From: Streptomyces longhuiensis
Lineage (GTDB): Bacteria; Actinomycetota; Actinomycetes; Streptomycetales; Streptomycetaceae
DNA length: 64,000 nt
Direction: 5' to 3'
Assembly: GCF_020616555.1 (NCBI RefSeq)
Contig: NZ_CP085173.1
Location: 6,712,001-6,776,000, forward strand
Position 1 is the first letter of the stretch; the number at the start of each line of letters is the position of its first letter. A program made the position numbers and the translations under genes. Below the pieces are notes generated by a model that searched no databases, was not told the DNA's origin, and saw nothing but the letters and a program-made list of their open reading frames with translations. Of the stretch, positions 40,386-50,982 are shown one piece after another.

Positions 40386-40679
40386 ATGTATGTGGGGACT
40401 CTGTCCTTTGATCTGCTCCTCGGCGACGTCCACTCGCTGAAGGAGAAACGCTCCGTGATCCGCCCGATCGTCGCCGAACTCCAGCGCAAGTACGCGGTGA
40501 GTGCGGCGGAGACCGGGAACCAGGAACTTCACCGCAGGGCCGAGATCGGCCTGGCGATGGTCTCCGGGGACACGGGGCACCTCACCGACGTACTGGACCG
40601 GTGCGAGCGTCTGATCGCCGCCCGTCCCGAGGTGGAGCTGCTCTCCGTTCGACGCAGGCTCCACGGCGACGAAGACTGA
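40386..40679 (+). CDS. ylxP: YlxP/DUF503-family protein
   Basis: 97 residues. It starts YVGTLSFDLLLGDVHSLKEK, the DUF503 signature, followed by RSVIRPIVAELQRKYAVSAA. The ATG at 40386 is chosen because it begins exactly at the family N-terminus. Function of the family is unclear; it is regularly found between infB and rbfA in actinobacteria and firmicutes, suggesting a role near ribosome assembly. Confidence 0.92.
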   Translation: MYVGTLSFDLLLGDVHSLKEKRSVIRPIVAELQRKYAVSAAETGNQELHRRAEIGLAMVSGDTGHLTDVLDRCERLIAARPEVELLSVRRRLHGDED

Positions 40680-40712
40680 CTTTAAGAGCAAGGCGAAGAA
40701 GGAGACGGCGCA

Positions 40713-41174
40713 GTGGCCGACAACGCGCGGGCGAAAAGGCTGGCGGACCTCATCCGAGAGGTGGTGGCCAAGAAGCTCCAGCGCGGGATCAAGGACCCGC
40801 GGCTCGGTACGCATGTGACCATCACGGACACCCGGGTGACGGGTGACCTGCGGGAGGCGACCGTCTTCTACACGGTCTACGGCGACGACGAGGAGCGTGC
40901 CGCTGCCGCGGCCGGCCTCGAGAGCGCCAAGGGCGTACTCCGTTCGGCGGTGGGCCAGGCGGCCGGCGTGAAGTTCACGCCGACCCTGGCCTTCGTGGCG
41001 GATGCCCTGCCGGACAACGCCAAGGCCATCGATGACCTCCTCGACAAGGCCAGGATCTCGGACGCGAAGGTCCGGGAGGCGTCCGCCGGTGCCGAGTTCG
41101 CCGGGGGCGCGGACCCGTACCGCAAGCCCGAGGACGAGGACGGCGCGGACGAGGACGGCGAAGCCTCGGAATGA
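40713..41174 (+). CDS. rbfA: Ribosome-binding factor A
   Basis: 153 residues, KH-fold. It opens with ARAKRLADLIREVVAKKLQR, then DPRLGTHVTITDTRVTGDLR and LAFVADALPDNAKAIDDLL. An acidic tail of about 25 residues follows. It aids 30S maturation, working with RimP from the same operon. It starts at GTG 40713 after GAAGGAG and overlaps truB by 4 bases. Confidence 0.96.
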   Translation: MADNARAKRLADLIREVVAKKLQRGIKDPRLGTHVTITDTRVTGDLREATVFYTVYGDDEERAAAAAGLESAKGVLRSAVGQAAGVKFTPTLAFVADALPDNAKAIDDLLDKARISDAKVREASAGAEFAGGADPYRKPEDEDGADEDGEASE

Positions 41175-42079
41175 CGCAGAAGAACACCCCGACGCCCGAC
41201 GGTCTTGTCATTGTCGACAAGCCGTCGGGCTTCACTTCGCACGACGTGGTGGCCAAGATGCGCGGGATCGCGAAGACCCGCCGCGTCGGCCACGCGGGCA
41301 CGCTCGACCCCATGGCGACCGGTGTCCTGGTCCTCGGCGTGGAGCGGGCGACCAAGCTGCTCGGCCATCTCGCGCTGACCGAGAAGGAGTATCTGGGCAC
41401 GATCCGGCTCGGCCAGAACACGCTGACCGACGACGCCGAGGGCGACCTCACGTCGTCCACGGACGCGTCCGGCGTGCGCCGCGACGCGATCGACGCCGGG
41501 GTCGCCAAGCTGACCGGCGCCATCATGCAGGTGCCGTCCAAGGTCAGCGCCATCAAGATCAACGGCGTGCGTTCCTACAAGCGGGCCCGTGAGGGCGAGG
41601 AGTTCGAGATCCCGGCGCGGCCGGTCACCGTCTCGTCCTTCACCGTCTACGACATAAGGGACGCGGTCGCCGAGGACGGCACCCCGGTCCTGGATCTGGT
41701 CGTCTCGGTGGTCTGCTCGTCAGGGACGTACATCCGGGCGCTCGCCCGGGACCTGGGCGCGGACCTGGGCGTCGGCGGTCACCTCACGGCGCTGCGGCGC
41801 ACGCGGGTCGGCCCCTACAAGCTGGACTCCGCGCGCACCCTCGACCAGCTCCAGGAGGAGCTGACCGTGATGCCCGTCGCGGACGCCGCCACCGCCGCGT
41901 TCCCCCGCTGGGACGTGGACGCCAAGCGCGCCAAGCTGCTGCTCAACGGGGTCCGTCTGGAGGTGCCCGGCGAGTACGCGGGCGCCGGGCCCGTCGCGGT
42001 GTTCGACCCCGAGGGTGTGTTCCTCGCGCTCGTGGAGGAGTCGAAGGGCAAGGCGAAGAGCCTCGCCGTCTTCGGCTGA
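41171..42079 (+). CDS. truB: tRNA pseudouridine(55) synthase
   Basis: 302 residues. The catalytic Asp46 lies in HAGTLDPMATGVLVLGVERA; KPSGFTSHDVV precedes it, and the RNA-binding YLGTIRLGQNTLTDDAEGD and SSGTYIRALARDLGADLGV segments follow. A short C-terminal PUA-like part is present. It makes pseudouridine 55 in the T-loop of tRNAs. It overlaps rbfA by ATGA and is last in the operon; a strong terminator follows. Confidence 0.96.
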   Translation: MTQKNTPTPDGLVIVDKPSGFTSHDVVAKMRGIAKTRRVGHAGTLDPMATGVLVLGVERATKLLGHLALTEKEYLGTIRLGQNTLTDDAEGDLTSSTDASGVRRDAIDAGVAKLTGAIMQVPSKVSAIKINGVRSYKRAREGEEFEIPARPVTVSSFTVYDIRDAVAEDGTPVLDLVVSVVCSSGTYIRALARDLGADLGVGGHLTALRRTRVGPYKLDSARTLDQLQEELTVMPVADAATAAFPRWDVDAKRAKLLLNGVRLEVPGEYAGAGPVAVFDPEGVFLALVEESKGKAKSLAVFG

Positions 42080-42099
42080 TCTCTTCGCCGGCCCCCGCC

Positions 42100-42137
42100 G
42101 TGGAGCGGCGCGCGCAGTCAGTCGCGTGCCGCTCCAC
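42100..42137 (+). terminator. Terminator hairpin after truB
   Basis: GTGGAGCGGC (42100-42109) pairs perfectly with GCCGCTCCAC (42128-42137). The stem continues inward through GCGCG/CGCGT with one G-T pair, to 15 bp, with a loop of about 8. Confidence 0.82.
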
Positions 42138-42305
42138 GATCCCCCCTCCAAGGGTCTATCCATCACCCCTGATCTGTTCACCCCTTCGGGCGGGCGCTCG
42201 GAGTGAACCGAGGGAGTGGAAGGGGGCGCGTTCGCTCCGGCGCCTGTTCCGCTGATCACCGTGCGCCTACCGTCGGTCCTACGGGGCGTGGCGGGAGGTT
42301 CGACG

Positions 42306-45300
42306 ATGGCGGGACGTGGCCCCCGGGCCGGCGACGGGGACGCGACGGGTCCCGGGACCGGGCCGCTCCTCGTCCATGTCTTCGATCTGGCCGGACGCCC
42401 GCGCGGCGTCGGCTTCGTCGCCGACGACCACGGCACCGTCGTCACCAGCCATGAAGTGGTCGACGGACTCGGCCGCGTCGTGCTGCGCGCGCCCGGCGGG
42501 ATCACCTGCGTCGTGGGCGCCGCAGACGTGGTCCCGCTGCCCGAGTCGGCCCTCGCGCTCATCCGCACCGACGCGACGGAAGGCCTGGGGATGCGCCCGC
42601 TGCCGGTGGCCGTCCGGGGCCCGGCCGGAGCGGGGGCCTATGTGCGGATCGCCGCCGGGGGCTGGCGCGAGGCGCGCGTCCTCGGTCATGCCGACGTCAC
42701 GTACACCGCGACCGACCGCTTCCACATCGTTCCCGGGGCCATGGAGCTGGCCATCGGCACGGACGGCCGCGACGCGCTGCGCCTCGGGGGAGGGGCGGCC
42801 GGGGGACCTGTCGTCGACGCCGCTTCGGGTGCCGTCCTCGCCGTTCTCGGGACCGCGCTCGAGGCCGGGCATCGGGCCGCCGCCGGATTCGCCGTGCCGC
42901 TGCGGGAGGCCGCTGCGGCCGACCCGCAGGGGCCCCTCGCCGCGCTCCTCGCGCGGAACGCGGCCACCGTGCCGGTGTACGGGGACGATCTCAATCTGGC
43001 GGGCGCGCTCCAGCTGACGGCCACGTCGGTCGGGTCCGACGGGCCGGGTGCGGTCCTCGGCCCGGAGCCGGTCGAACGGCCCGAAGTGGCAAGGGAGTTC
43101 GCCGCGTTCGAGGCGTCCGGCGCGGCGGTCCTGGCCCTCGTGGGAGCGCCGGGCAGTGGCCGTACGACGGAGCTCGCCGCCTGTGCCGCGCGACGCGGCC
43201 GCGGGGCCCACCCCGCCCCCACCCTCTGGCTGCGCGGCGCGGACCTGCACGGCGACGACCGGAGCGTGGCCGACGCCGCGAGGCGGGCGCTGGTCAGGGC
43301 CGGGCGCATCGTCGCGGCGTCACTGCCCGGGGCCGTACCCGGACAGACCGGCGAGCCCGGGGGCCCGGAGCCCAGCGGCGTCGGTGTCGGCGATGTGTCG
43401 CCGGAGCGGATCGCGGCGCCCGCGCGCGCCGCCGGCCGGCCCCTCGTACTGCTGCTCGACGGGCCCGAGGAGATGCCGCCCGTCCTGGCGCACCGGCTGG
43501 CGGAGTGGACCGAGGGCACGACGCGCTGGCTGCGGGAGACCGGCGTGCGGCTCGTCGTGGCGTGCCGGGGGGAGTACTGGGAGCGCGCGGGCGTACTGTT
43601 CCCGCCTGATGTGCTGTACGGACGCGCCGGGCGGCTGCCCGCCTGTGTCCCGCTGGGGGAGCTGACCGGGGACCAGGCCCGCGTGGCGCGGGAGCGGTAC
43701 GGGCTGCCCGAGGACGCGCTCGCCGGCCGCGACGCGCGGCATCCGCTCGCGCTGCGGCTGCTCGCCGAGGTGCGGGCCGCGCTGCCCGGGCCCCCGCCGG
43801 GGAGCGCCGACCGGGACGCCGTCTTCGCCGCCTATCTCGACCTCATGTGCCTGCGGGTGGCGGTGCGCCTCGCCGATGTGAACGGGCTGCGCGGCACGGC
43901 CGTGCGCAGGCTCGCCGCCCGGGTGTCCGGGCAGGTCCACGAGGCGGCGCGGCGCTGCCTGGGGCCGGGGCAGGGCGAGCTGGACCGGGAGGCGTTCGAG
44001 GAGGTGTTCCCCTGGGGCGCGCTGCCGGGGCGCCGCGGCGGAGGCGTCACGGCGTGGGCCCCGGCCGTCCTCACCGAAGGCGTACTCGTCCCCGCGGGGC
44101 GCGGCTACCGGTTCGCGCACGAGGAGGTCGCCGACTGGATCCAGGGCATGCACCTGGACCTGGACGAGGCGCTGCGGGCACTCGTGCACCGCGACCGGGA
44201 CGCCGTCCGGGCCGCGCCCACGGTGCCCGTGCCCCGGCACCGCGCGGGCCCCGTCGTCCAGGCCCTCCTCCTCGTCGAACGCCAGCAGGGACCGGCCCAA
44301 CTGGGCGTACACCTGGCTGAGTTGGCGCTCAGATCTCTCACGCCCGGCGACGCCGACGCCTCCTGGTGGGCCGCCCACCTCGTCGAGGAGGCGCTCCTGC
44401 GCGTGCCCGACGCCACTCCCTATCTCGGGGTGCTCGAACCGCTCGCCGACCGTGGACGCCTCGACCCCTCGTTCTGGCGCCGGATCCCCGTCACGGACGC
44501 CGACCGCCTCGGTCTCCTGCGCCGCCTCGTCGTGCACGATCCGCCGCCCGGGAGCCACGACCGCCACCTGGACACCGTCGCCGACCTGCTCACCGCCGAC
44601 CCGGCCGGCGTCCAGGTCCACCTCACCCGCTGGTTCGACGACGCGCGGCCGCTGCCCGCCCTCCCCGACGCGACCGTCGCCACCGCGGCCCAGGCGCTCC
44701 TGCACACCCACCGGCACCGCGCCGTCGACGACCTCACCGAGGCCCTCGCCGACTGCGCGCACCCGCACGCCCACGAACTGCTCGCCGTGCTCGCCGACGA
44801 GGAGCCGTCGGCGCTGTGTCGCGCCGTCGACCGCTGGGCCCACGACGAGCGCCCCGCCCGCCGCGCGTCCGCCGTCACCTACGCCCTGCGGGTCGCCCCG
44901 CACGTCACCACCGACGCCGATCGCGGCCTGCTGCGCTACGCCGCGCTCGCCCTGCTCGCCCGCACCACCGACAGCGCCCGGCACGGCGCCGCGCTCGCCC
45001 TCCTCGTGCGCGACCCGCAGACCCGCGACGCCTATCTGACGCGCGCCCTGGAGCGGTTCGCGGAGGGCGATGCCCAGTTGCCCGTGAGCGCGCTGGCCGC
45101 CGCGCTTGCCACGCACCCGGAGCCGGTTCTGGGCGCCTTCCGGGCCCGTGTGCGGGAGCCGGGCGGTGCGGCCGACGTGCTGGGGACGCTCGCCGGCGTG
45201 ACCGCGCCCGCGCTCGCGCGGCGGGCGGCCGCCCTCGTGCAGGACCTCTCGGCGGACCGGCCCGACGCCGCTCAGGACGTCGCCGCGTACGTCGACCGGT

Positions 45301-45767
45301 GCCTGGAGCACGGGCCGGCCGGGCGGGCGGTGCTCTTTCCCCTCGTCACAGGGCTGCTCCGGACCTGTCCGGCCCCCGGGCGGGCCGCGCTCGCGCCCGT
45401 ACTCGCCGCGCCCGGCACGGGCGCCTCACGGGCCCTGCGTGGCGAGCTCCTCGACGTACTGCTCGCCCACGAGGACGACCCGGACGTGCTCGACGCCGTC
45501 CTGCGGACCGCCGCCCGCAGCGCCGGGGGCGCCGGAGCGAACCGCACCCGCGACCTGGTGCGGCGCACCGGACAGCGGCTCGTCCGCACTCCGGAGGGAG
45601 CCGCCCGCTTCGACCGCGCCCTCGTCGAGTTCGCCGACTCGGTGCCCGGGTTCGCCGCCCTCCTCGTCCAGTGGCTGGCGGGGGCGCCGCGCGAGTGGGC
45701 CGCCCTCGTCGGGCCGAGCGCCCGCCGCGTGATCGGGGGTCTGGCCGGGGTACGCGTACCCGCCTGA
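42306..45767 (+). CDS. Pseudo-trypsin, NTPase and helical-repeat fusion protein
   Basis: 1153 residues. Residues 20-205 look like a trypsin-type domain, but the His block reads VVTSHEVVDG (the usual catalytic His position is Glu50, with a His at 49) and the nucleophile block reads GGGAAGGPVVD, with Ala165 in place of Ser. Residues 272-470 form a STAND-like NTPase: P-loop GAPGSGRTT at 280-288 with Arg in place of the usual Lys, Walker B VLLLD at 381-385, and a VRLVVACRGEYWE sensor-like strand. The last 550 residues are Ala/Leu-rich helices resembling HEAT/armadillo repeats. The ATG at 42306 has GGGAGG upstream. No membrane helix. It lies alone between truB and ribF. Role unknown: such layouts are known from conflict and signalling proteins. 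Confidence 0.75.
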   Translation: MAGRGPRAGDGDATGPGTGPLLVHVFDLAGRPRGVGFVADDHGTVVTSHEVVDGLGRVVLRAPGGITCVVGAADVVPLPESALALIRTDATEGLGMRPLPVAVRGPAGAGAYVRIAAGGWREARVLGHADVTYTATDRFHIVPGAMELAIGTDGRDALRLGGGAAGGPVVDAASGAVLAVLGTALEAGHRAAAGFAVPLREAAAADPQGPLAALLARNAATVPVYGDDLNLAGALQLTATSVGSDGPGAVLGPEPVERPEVAREFAAFEASGAAVLALVGAPGSGRTTELAACAARRGRGAHPAPTLWLRGADLHGDDRSVADAARRALVRAGRIVAASLPGAVPGQTGEPGGPEPSGVGVGDVSPERIAAPARAAGRPLVLLLDGPEEMPPVLAHRLAEWTEGTTRWLRETGVRLVVACRGEYWERAGVLFPPDVLYGRAGRLPACVPLGELTGDQARVARERYGLPEDALAGRDARHPLALRLLAEVRAALPGPPPGSADRDAVFAAYLDLMCLRVAVRLADVNGLRGTAVRRLAARVSGQVHEAARRCLGPGQGELDREAFEEVFPWGALPGRRGGGVTAWAPAVLTEGVLVPAGRGYRFAHEEVADWIQGMHLDLDEALRALVHRDRDAVRAAPTVPVPRHRAGPVVQALLLVERQQGPAQLGVHLAELALRSLTPGDADASWWAAHLVEEALLRVPDATPYLGVLEPLADRGRLDPSFWRRIPVTDADRLGLLRRLVVHDPPPGSHDRHLDTVADLLTADPAGVQVHLTRWFDDARPLPALPDATVATAAQALLHTHRHRAVDDLTEALADCAHPHAHELLAVLADEEPSALCRAVDRWAHDERPARRASAVTYALRVAPHVTTDADRGLLRYAALALLARTTDSARHGAALALLVRDPQTRDAYLTRALERFAEGDAQLPVSALAAALATHPEPVLGAFRARVREPGGAADVLGTLAGVTAPALARRAAALVQDLSADRPDAAQDVAAYVDRCLEHGPAGRAVLFPLVTGLLRTCPAPGRAALAPVLAAPGTGASRALRGELLDVLLAHEDDPDVLDAVLRTAARSAGGAGANRTRDLVRRTGQRLVRTPEGAARFDRALVEFADSVPGFAALLVQWLAGAPREWAALVGPSARRVIGGLAGVRVPA

Positions 45768-45890
45768 CCTGCCCCGGCCGGTACGGCGCCTCCCGATGCG
45801 GGGCGTGGGCGCTCGGCATGGCACTCTTAGACCTGCGTATTCGGCAAAGAGACGTAACAGTCGTACACAGGTTCGCGAGGAGCAATCACC

Positions 45891-46844
45891 GTGCAGCGCT
45901 GGCGTGGCTTGGAGGACATCCCCCAGGACTGGGGGCGCAGCGTCGTCACCATCGGCTCCTACGACGGAGTGCACCGCGGCCATCAGTTGATCATCGGCCG
46001 GGCCGTCGAACGGGCCCGTGAGCTCGGTGTGCCCGCCGTCGTGGTCACCTTCGACCCGCACCCCAGCGAGGTCGTGCGCCCCGGCAGCCACCCTCCGCTG
46101 CTCGCCCCGCACCACCGGCGCGCGGAACTGATGGCCGAGCTCGGCGTCGACGCCCTGCTGATCCTGCCGTTCACCACCGAGTTCTCCAAGCTGTCGCCGG
46201 CCGAGTTCGTCGCGAAGGTCCTGGTCGACAAGCTGCACGCGCGCCTCGTCGTCGAGGGGCCGAACTTCCGCTTCGGCCACCGCGCCGCGGGCAATGTCGC
46301 GTTCCTCGCCGAGCAGGGCACGACGTACGACTTCGAGGTCGAGGTCGTCGACCTGTACGTGAGCGGCTCGGCGGGCGGCGGCGAGCCCTTCTCGTCCACG
46401 CTGACCCGCCGGCTCGTCGCCGAAGGCGACATGGAGGGTGCGCGCGAGATCCTCGGCCGCCCGCACCGCGTCGAGGGCGTGGTCGTGCGCGGCGCCCAGC
46501 GCGGCCGTGAGCTGGGCTTCCCGACCGCCAACGTCGAGACGCTCCCGCACACCGCGATCCCGGCGGACGGCGTCTACGCCGGCTGGCTGCACGTCGGGGA
46601 CGAGGCGATGCCCGCCGCGATCTCCGTGGGCACCAACCCGCAGTTCGACGGCACCGAGCGCACCGTCGAGGCGTACGCCATCGACCGGGTGGGCCTCGAC
46701 CTGTACGGCCTGCACGTGGCCGTGGACTTCCTCGCCTATGTGCGCGGGATGGCCAAGTTCGACTCGATCGACGCGCTCCTGGTCGCCATCGCGGACGACG
46801 TGAAGCGGTCGCGGGAGCTCATTGAGGCGTACGACGGCAAGTGA
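45891..46844 (+). CDS. ribF: Bifunctional riboflavin kinase/FAD synthetase
   Basis: 317 residues. The N-terminal FMN adenylyltransferase has TIGSYDGVHRGHQLIIGRAV near 17-36 and the LVVEGPNFRFGHRAAGN segment. The C-terminal kinase domain has GRELGFPTANVE and DGVYAGWLHVGDEAMPAAI. It makes FMN and FAD. It starts at GTG 45891 with GAGGAG 8 bases upstream. Its position after truB is common in actinobacteria. Confidence 0.96.
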   Translation: MQRWRGLEDIPQDWGRSVVTIGSYDGVHRGHQLIIGRAVERARELGVPAVVVTFDPHPSEVVRPGSHPPLLAPHHRRAELMAELGVDALLILPFTTEFSKLSPAEFVAKVLVDKLHARLVVEGPNFRFGHRAAGNVAFLAEQGTTYDFEVEVVDLYVSGSAGGGEPFSSTLTRRLVAEGDMEGAREILGRPHRVEGVVVRGAQRGRELGFPTANVETLPHTAIPADGVYAGWLHVGDEAMPAAISVGTNPQFDGTERTVEAYAIDRVGLDLYGLHVAVDFLAYVRGMAKFDSIDALLVAIADDVKRSRELIEAYDGK

Positions 46845-46854
46845 CCCGGGCGTG

Positions 46855-46895
46855 GGCGGAGGTCTCGGGGGCCGCTGCCCCCGGACCCCCGGTCC

Positions 46896-46916
<21 letters not shown>
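46855..46916. repeat. Probable dispersed Streptomyces intergenic repeat
   Basis: The stretch with GGGGGCCGCTGCCCCCGGACC followed by CCTCAAACGCCGGACGGGCT matches, from memory, a short element scattered between genes in many Streptomyces genomes. It includes a GC-rich hairpin (GGGGGC/GCCCCC, about 46866-46881). Its right half codes for the last residues and stop codon of the minus-strand ABC ATPase that ends at 46896. Confidence 0.5.
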
Positions 46917-47890
<974 letters not shown>

Positions 47891-47894
<4 letters not shown>

Positions 47895-48892
47895 GCTGTG
47901 GTGCTCCTTGCCTCGGTGCCGGCGGCGTCGTCCGGATCGATGGCGCCGCCCACGTGCACACAGGCCGCCCGCCGGCCCGTGGCCGCGGCCCGTAGTTCCG
48001 GGTCCTCGGTGATGCAGCTGTCGAGCGCCACCGGGCAGCGCGGGTGGAACGTGCAGCCCGTGGGCAGCGCCGACGGGTCGGGCGGGTCGCCGGGCAGACC
48101 GCGCGGCGCGAACCGGGACGCGGCGTCGCCGATCCGCGGGAACGCCGCCGACAGGGCCTTCCCGTAAGGGTGTTGCGCGTTCTCGTAGACCTCGGAGGCG
48201 GGGCCCTCCTCGACGACGCGGCCCGCGTACATCACCGCGAGCCGGTCGCAGGTGTCCGAGAGGACCGCGAGGTCGTGGCTGATCATGATGAGGCCGAGGT
48301 CCTGATCGGACACGAGCTGCTCGATCAGGCGCAGGATCTGCGCCTGGATCATCACGTCGAGCGCCGTCGTCGGCTCGTCCGCGATGATCAGGCCCGGGTC
48401 GCAGGCGAGCGCCATCGCGATCATCACGCGCTGGCGCTGGCCGCCGGACAGCTCGTGCGGATACGCGTCCGCGCGGGCGGCGGGCAGGCCGACGTGCTCC
48501 AGGAGCTCCGCGACCTTCTTCTTCGCGCCCGCGGGCGTCGCCTTCTTGTGCAGCAGGATCGGCTCGGCGATCTGGTCCCCGATGCGGTGCACCGCGTTGA
48601 GCGAGTGCATCGCGCCCTGGAACACGATCGAGGCGCCGGCCCAGCGCACCGCCCTGACCTGGCCCCACTTCATCGTGAGGACGTCCTCGCCGTTGAGCAG
48701 GATCTCGCCGGAGACCCTCGTGCCGGCCGGCAGGAGACGCAGCAGCGCGAGCGCGAGCGTCGACTTGCCGCAGCCGGACTCGCCGGCGATGCCGAGCTTC
48801 TGGCCCGCGTCGACGCTGAGGTTCACTCCGCGGACGGCCCGTGCCCCGCCCGCGTACGTCACTTCGAGGTTTCTGACGTCGAGAAGGCTCAC
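47891..48892 (-). CDS. Oligopeptide-type ABC transporter ATP-binding protein, DppD/OppD type
   Basis: 333 residues. Walker A GESGCGKST near 36-44, signature LSGGQRQRVMIA, Walker B LIIADEPTTALD, H-loop MISHDLAVLSDT, and a C-terminal extension LPTGCTFHPRCPVALDSC with Cys pairs. It starts at GTG 48892, whose bases overlap the stop of the permease gene (GTGA), and ends in a 4-base overlap with its partner ATPase. Unlike the ATPases at 28990-30551, both subunits here keep the C-terminal extension. Confidence 0.93.
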
Positions 48893-49833
48893 CTGGCCAC
48901 CCCCAGCTTCGGATTGAGGACGGCTTCGATGGCGCGGCCGCACAGCGTGAACGCGAGCGCGACCAGCGCGATGGCGAGTCCGGGAGGCGCGAGATACCAC
49001 CAGTCGCCCGCGCTGACCGCGCCCGCCTCGCGCGCGTCCTGGAGCATGCCGCCCCATGACGTGATCGTCGGGTCGCCGAGGCCGAGGAAGGCGAGCGTGG
49101 CCTCGGTGAGGATCGCACTGGAGATCACGAGCGTGGTCTGCGCGAGGACGAGCGGCATCACGTTCGGCAGGACGTGGCGCAGCATGATGTGCCCGTGCCC
49201 GCCGCCGAGCGCGCGGGCCCGCTCGATGTACGGCCGCGACTCCACGGCGAGCGTCTGGGCGCGCACCAGGCGGGCCGTCGTCGGCCACGTCGTCACGCCG
49301 ATCGCCAGGATGACCGTCCAGATGGAGCGGGACATCACGGTGGCGAGCGCGATCGCGAGGACCAGCGTCGGCATCACGAGGAACCAGTCGGTGACCCGCA
49401 TCAGGACCGTCGAGTACCAGCCGCGGAAGTGGCCGGCGACGATGCCGACGACCGTGCCGATCGCCACGCACAGGAATGCGGCCAGCAGCCCCACGGTGAG
49501 GGACACACGGGCGCCCCACACCAGCAGCGCGAGCACACTGCGGCCGAACTGGTCGGTGCCGAGCGGGAATTCACCGCTGGGCGCCTCAAGTGCGCCGCCT
49601 GGCGCGTCGGTGACGCTCTGTGAGTCCGCGCCGACGAGCAGGGGCGCGCAGATCGCGATGAGGGCGATCAGGACCAGCCCGCCGAGACCCCACAGCCCGC
49701 TGCGGTGGGTGCGGTACTCGCGCCAGAAGCGGGCGGCGGAGCGGCGCTTGCGGGCGCGCGCCAGCGACCGCGCGCTCTTCTCGGCCGGCGGCGGGAGCTG
49801 CGCGGTGTCGAGGTCGTTCGTGTCGGCAGTCAT
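48889..49833 (-). CDS. ABC transporter permease, DppC/OppC type
   Basis: 314 residues. The N-terminal cytoplasmic part ends REYRTHRSGLWGLGGLVLIA, the OppC N-terminal pattern. FPLGTDQFGRSVLALLVWGA follows near 90 and the EAA loop ESRPYIERARALGGGHGHIM near 207. About six helices. The ATG at 49833 overlaps the end of the upstream permease gene by 4 bases. Confidence 0.93.
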   Translation of the reverse strand: MTADTNDLDTAQLPPPAEKSARSLARARKRRSAARFWREYRTHRSGLWGLGGLVLIALIAICAPLLVGADSQSVTDAPGGALEAPSGEFPLGTDQFGRSVLALLVWGARVSLTVGLLAAFLCVAIGTVVGIVAGHFRGWYSTVLMRVTDWFLVMPTLVLAIALATVMSRSIWTVILAIGVTTWPTTARLVRAQTLAVESRPYIERARALGGGHGHIMLRHVLPNVMPLVLAQTTLVISSAILTEATLAFLGLGDPTITSWGGMLQDAREAGAVSAGDWWYLAPPGLAIALVALAFTLCGRAIEAVLNPKLGVAR

Positions 49834-50906
49834 CGGCCCACCCGGGGATCGAGCAGCGGATACAGCACGTCGGCGAGGGTGTTCGCCAGGATCACCGCGG
49901 TGGCGAAGACGAAGAACAGCCCTTGGACGAGCGGCAGGTCGGGCACGCTGAGTGCCGAGTAGAAGAGGCCGCCGAGGCCGGGCCAGGAGAAGACCGTCTC
50001 GACGAGGATCTGACCGGCCACGACGTGCCCGAGGTTCACGAACATCAGCGTGAACGTGGGCAGCATCGCGTTCGGGACCGCGTGCTTGCGGCGTACGACG
50101 TCGTCGCGCAGGCCCTTCGCGCGCGCCGTCGTCAGATAGTCGCTGCCCATCTCGTCGAGCAGCGAGGAGCGCATCACGAGGAGCGTCTGCGCGTAGCCGA
50201 CCGCCACCAGCGTGACCACCGGCAGGACCAGATGGTGCGCGACGTCCAGGACGTACGCGAACCCGCTCTCGCCGCCGGACTCCAGACCGCCCGTCGGGAA
50301 GAGACCCGGGATCGGTCCCAGTCCCACCGAGAAGACGATGATGAGGAGCAGACCGAGCCAGAACGACGGGATCGAGTAGAGCGTGAGGGCGAACGCGGTG
50401 TTGAAGCGGTCGCTGCGCGACCCGTTGCGCCACGCGGTGCGCGTGCCGAGCCAGATGCCGAGCGCGGTGTAGAGGACGTACGCCGTGCCGGTCAGGAGCA
50501 GCGTCGCCGGGAGCGCCTCGGTGATCTTGTCGATGACCGGGGTGTGGAACTGGTACGACGTGCCGAAGTCGCCGGTCAGCGCGTCACCGATGTAGTTGGT
50601 GAACTGCTGCCACATCGGCAGGTCGAGGCCGAACTGGTGGCGGAGCGCTTCGAGCTGCTGCGCCGAGACACGGCGCCCGCCGGTCATCTGCTTCACCGGA
50701 TCGCTGGGGATCAGGCGGAACAGGAAGAAGCTGGTGACCAGGACCGCGAAGAGCGACACGATCGCTCCCGCGATCTTGCCCGCCACGTACTGGAGATAGG
50801 CCTTGGTGTTGCGCGCCCGTGGACCGCGGGCCGCCGACGGCCCGGCTTGCGCCGGGCCGTCGGTGTCCGCACTCTGCACGAGCGCCGGAGTGCTCTCTGC
50901 TGTCAT
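49830..50906 (-). CDS. ABC transporter permease, DppB/OppB type
   Basis: 358 residues. An N-terminal extension of about 30 residues (SADTDGPAQAGPSAARGPR) precedes YLQYVAGKIAGAIVSLFAVL, the first helix. FFLFRLIPSDPVKQMTGGRR is typical of DppB. The EAA loop SDYLTTARAKGLRDDVVRRK is near 260. It pairs with the DppC-type permease. The gap to the binding protein is 76 bases with no clear terminator, so the five genes are probably one operon. Confidence 0.92.
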   Translation of the reverse strand: MTAESTPALVQSADTDGPAQAGPSAARGPRARNTKAYLQYVAGKIAGAIVSLFAVLVTSFFLFRLIPSDPVKQMTGGRRVSAQQLEALRHQFGLDLPMWQQFTNYIGDALTGDFGTSYQFHTPVIDKITEALPATLLLTGTAYVLYTALGIWLGTRTAWRNGSRSDRFNTAFALTLYSIPSFWLGLLLIIVFSVGLGPIPGLFPTGGLESGGESGFAYVLDVAHHLVLPVVTLVAVGYAQTLLVMRSSLLDEMGSDYLTTARAKGLRDDVVRRKHAVPNAMLPTFTLMFVNLGHVVAGQILVETVFSWPGLGGLFYSALSVPDLPLVQGLFFVFATAVILANTLADVLYPLLDPRVGR

Positions 50907-50982
50907 GTGGAACTCTCGTTACTCGTGCGGTACTTGCGACGCCTGCGGACGGAGGTGACGCGTTCTCTCGTGACGGGTGCTG

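Noticed and set aside
36831..40814. Very long open frame on the minus strand opposite infB
   Set aside because: Composition is Arg/Gly/Asp/Leu-biased with Gly-Thr-Ala runs mirrored from the infB repeats, no ribosome site and no family text. Such mirror frames are normal at this G/C content.
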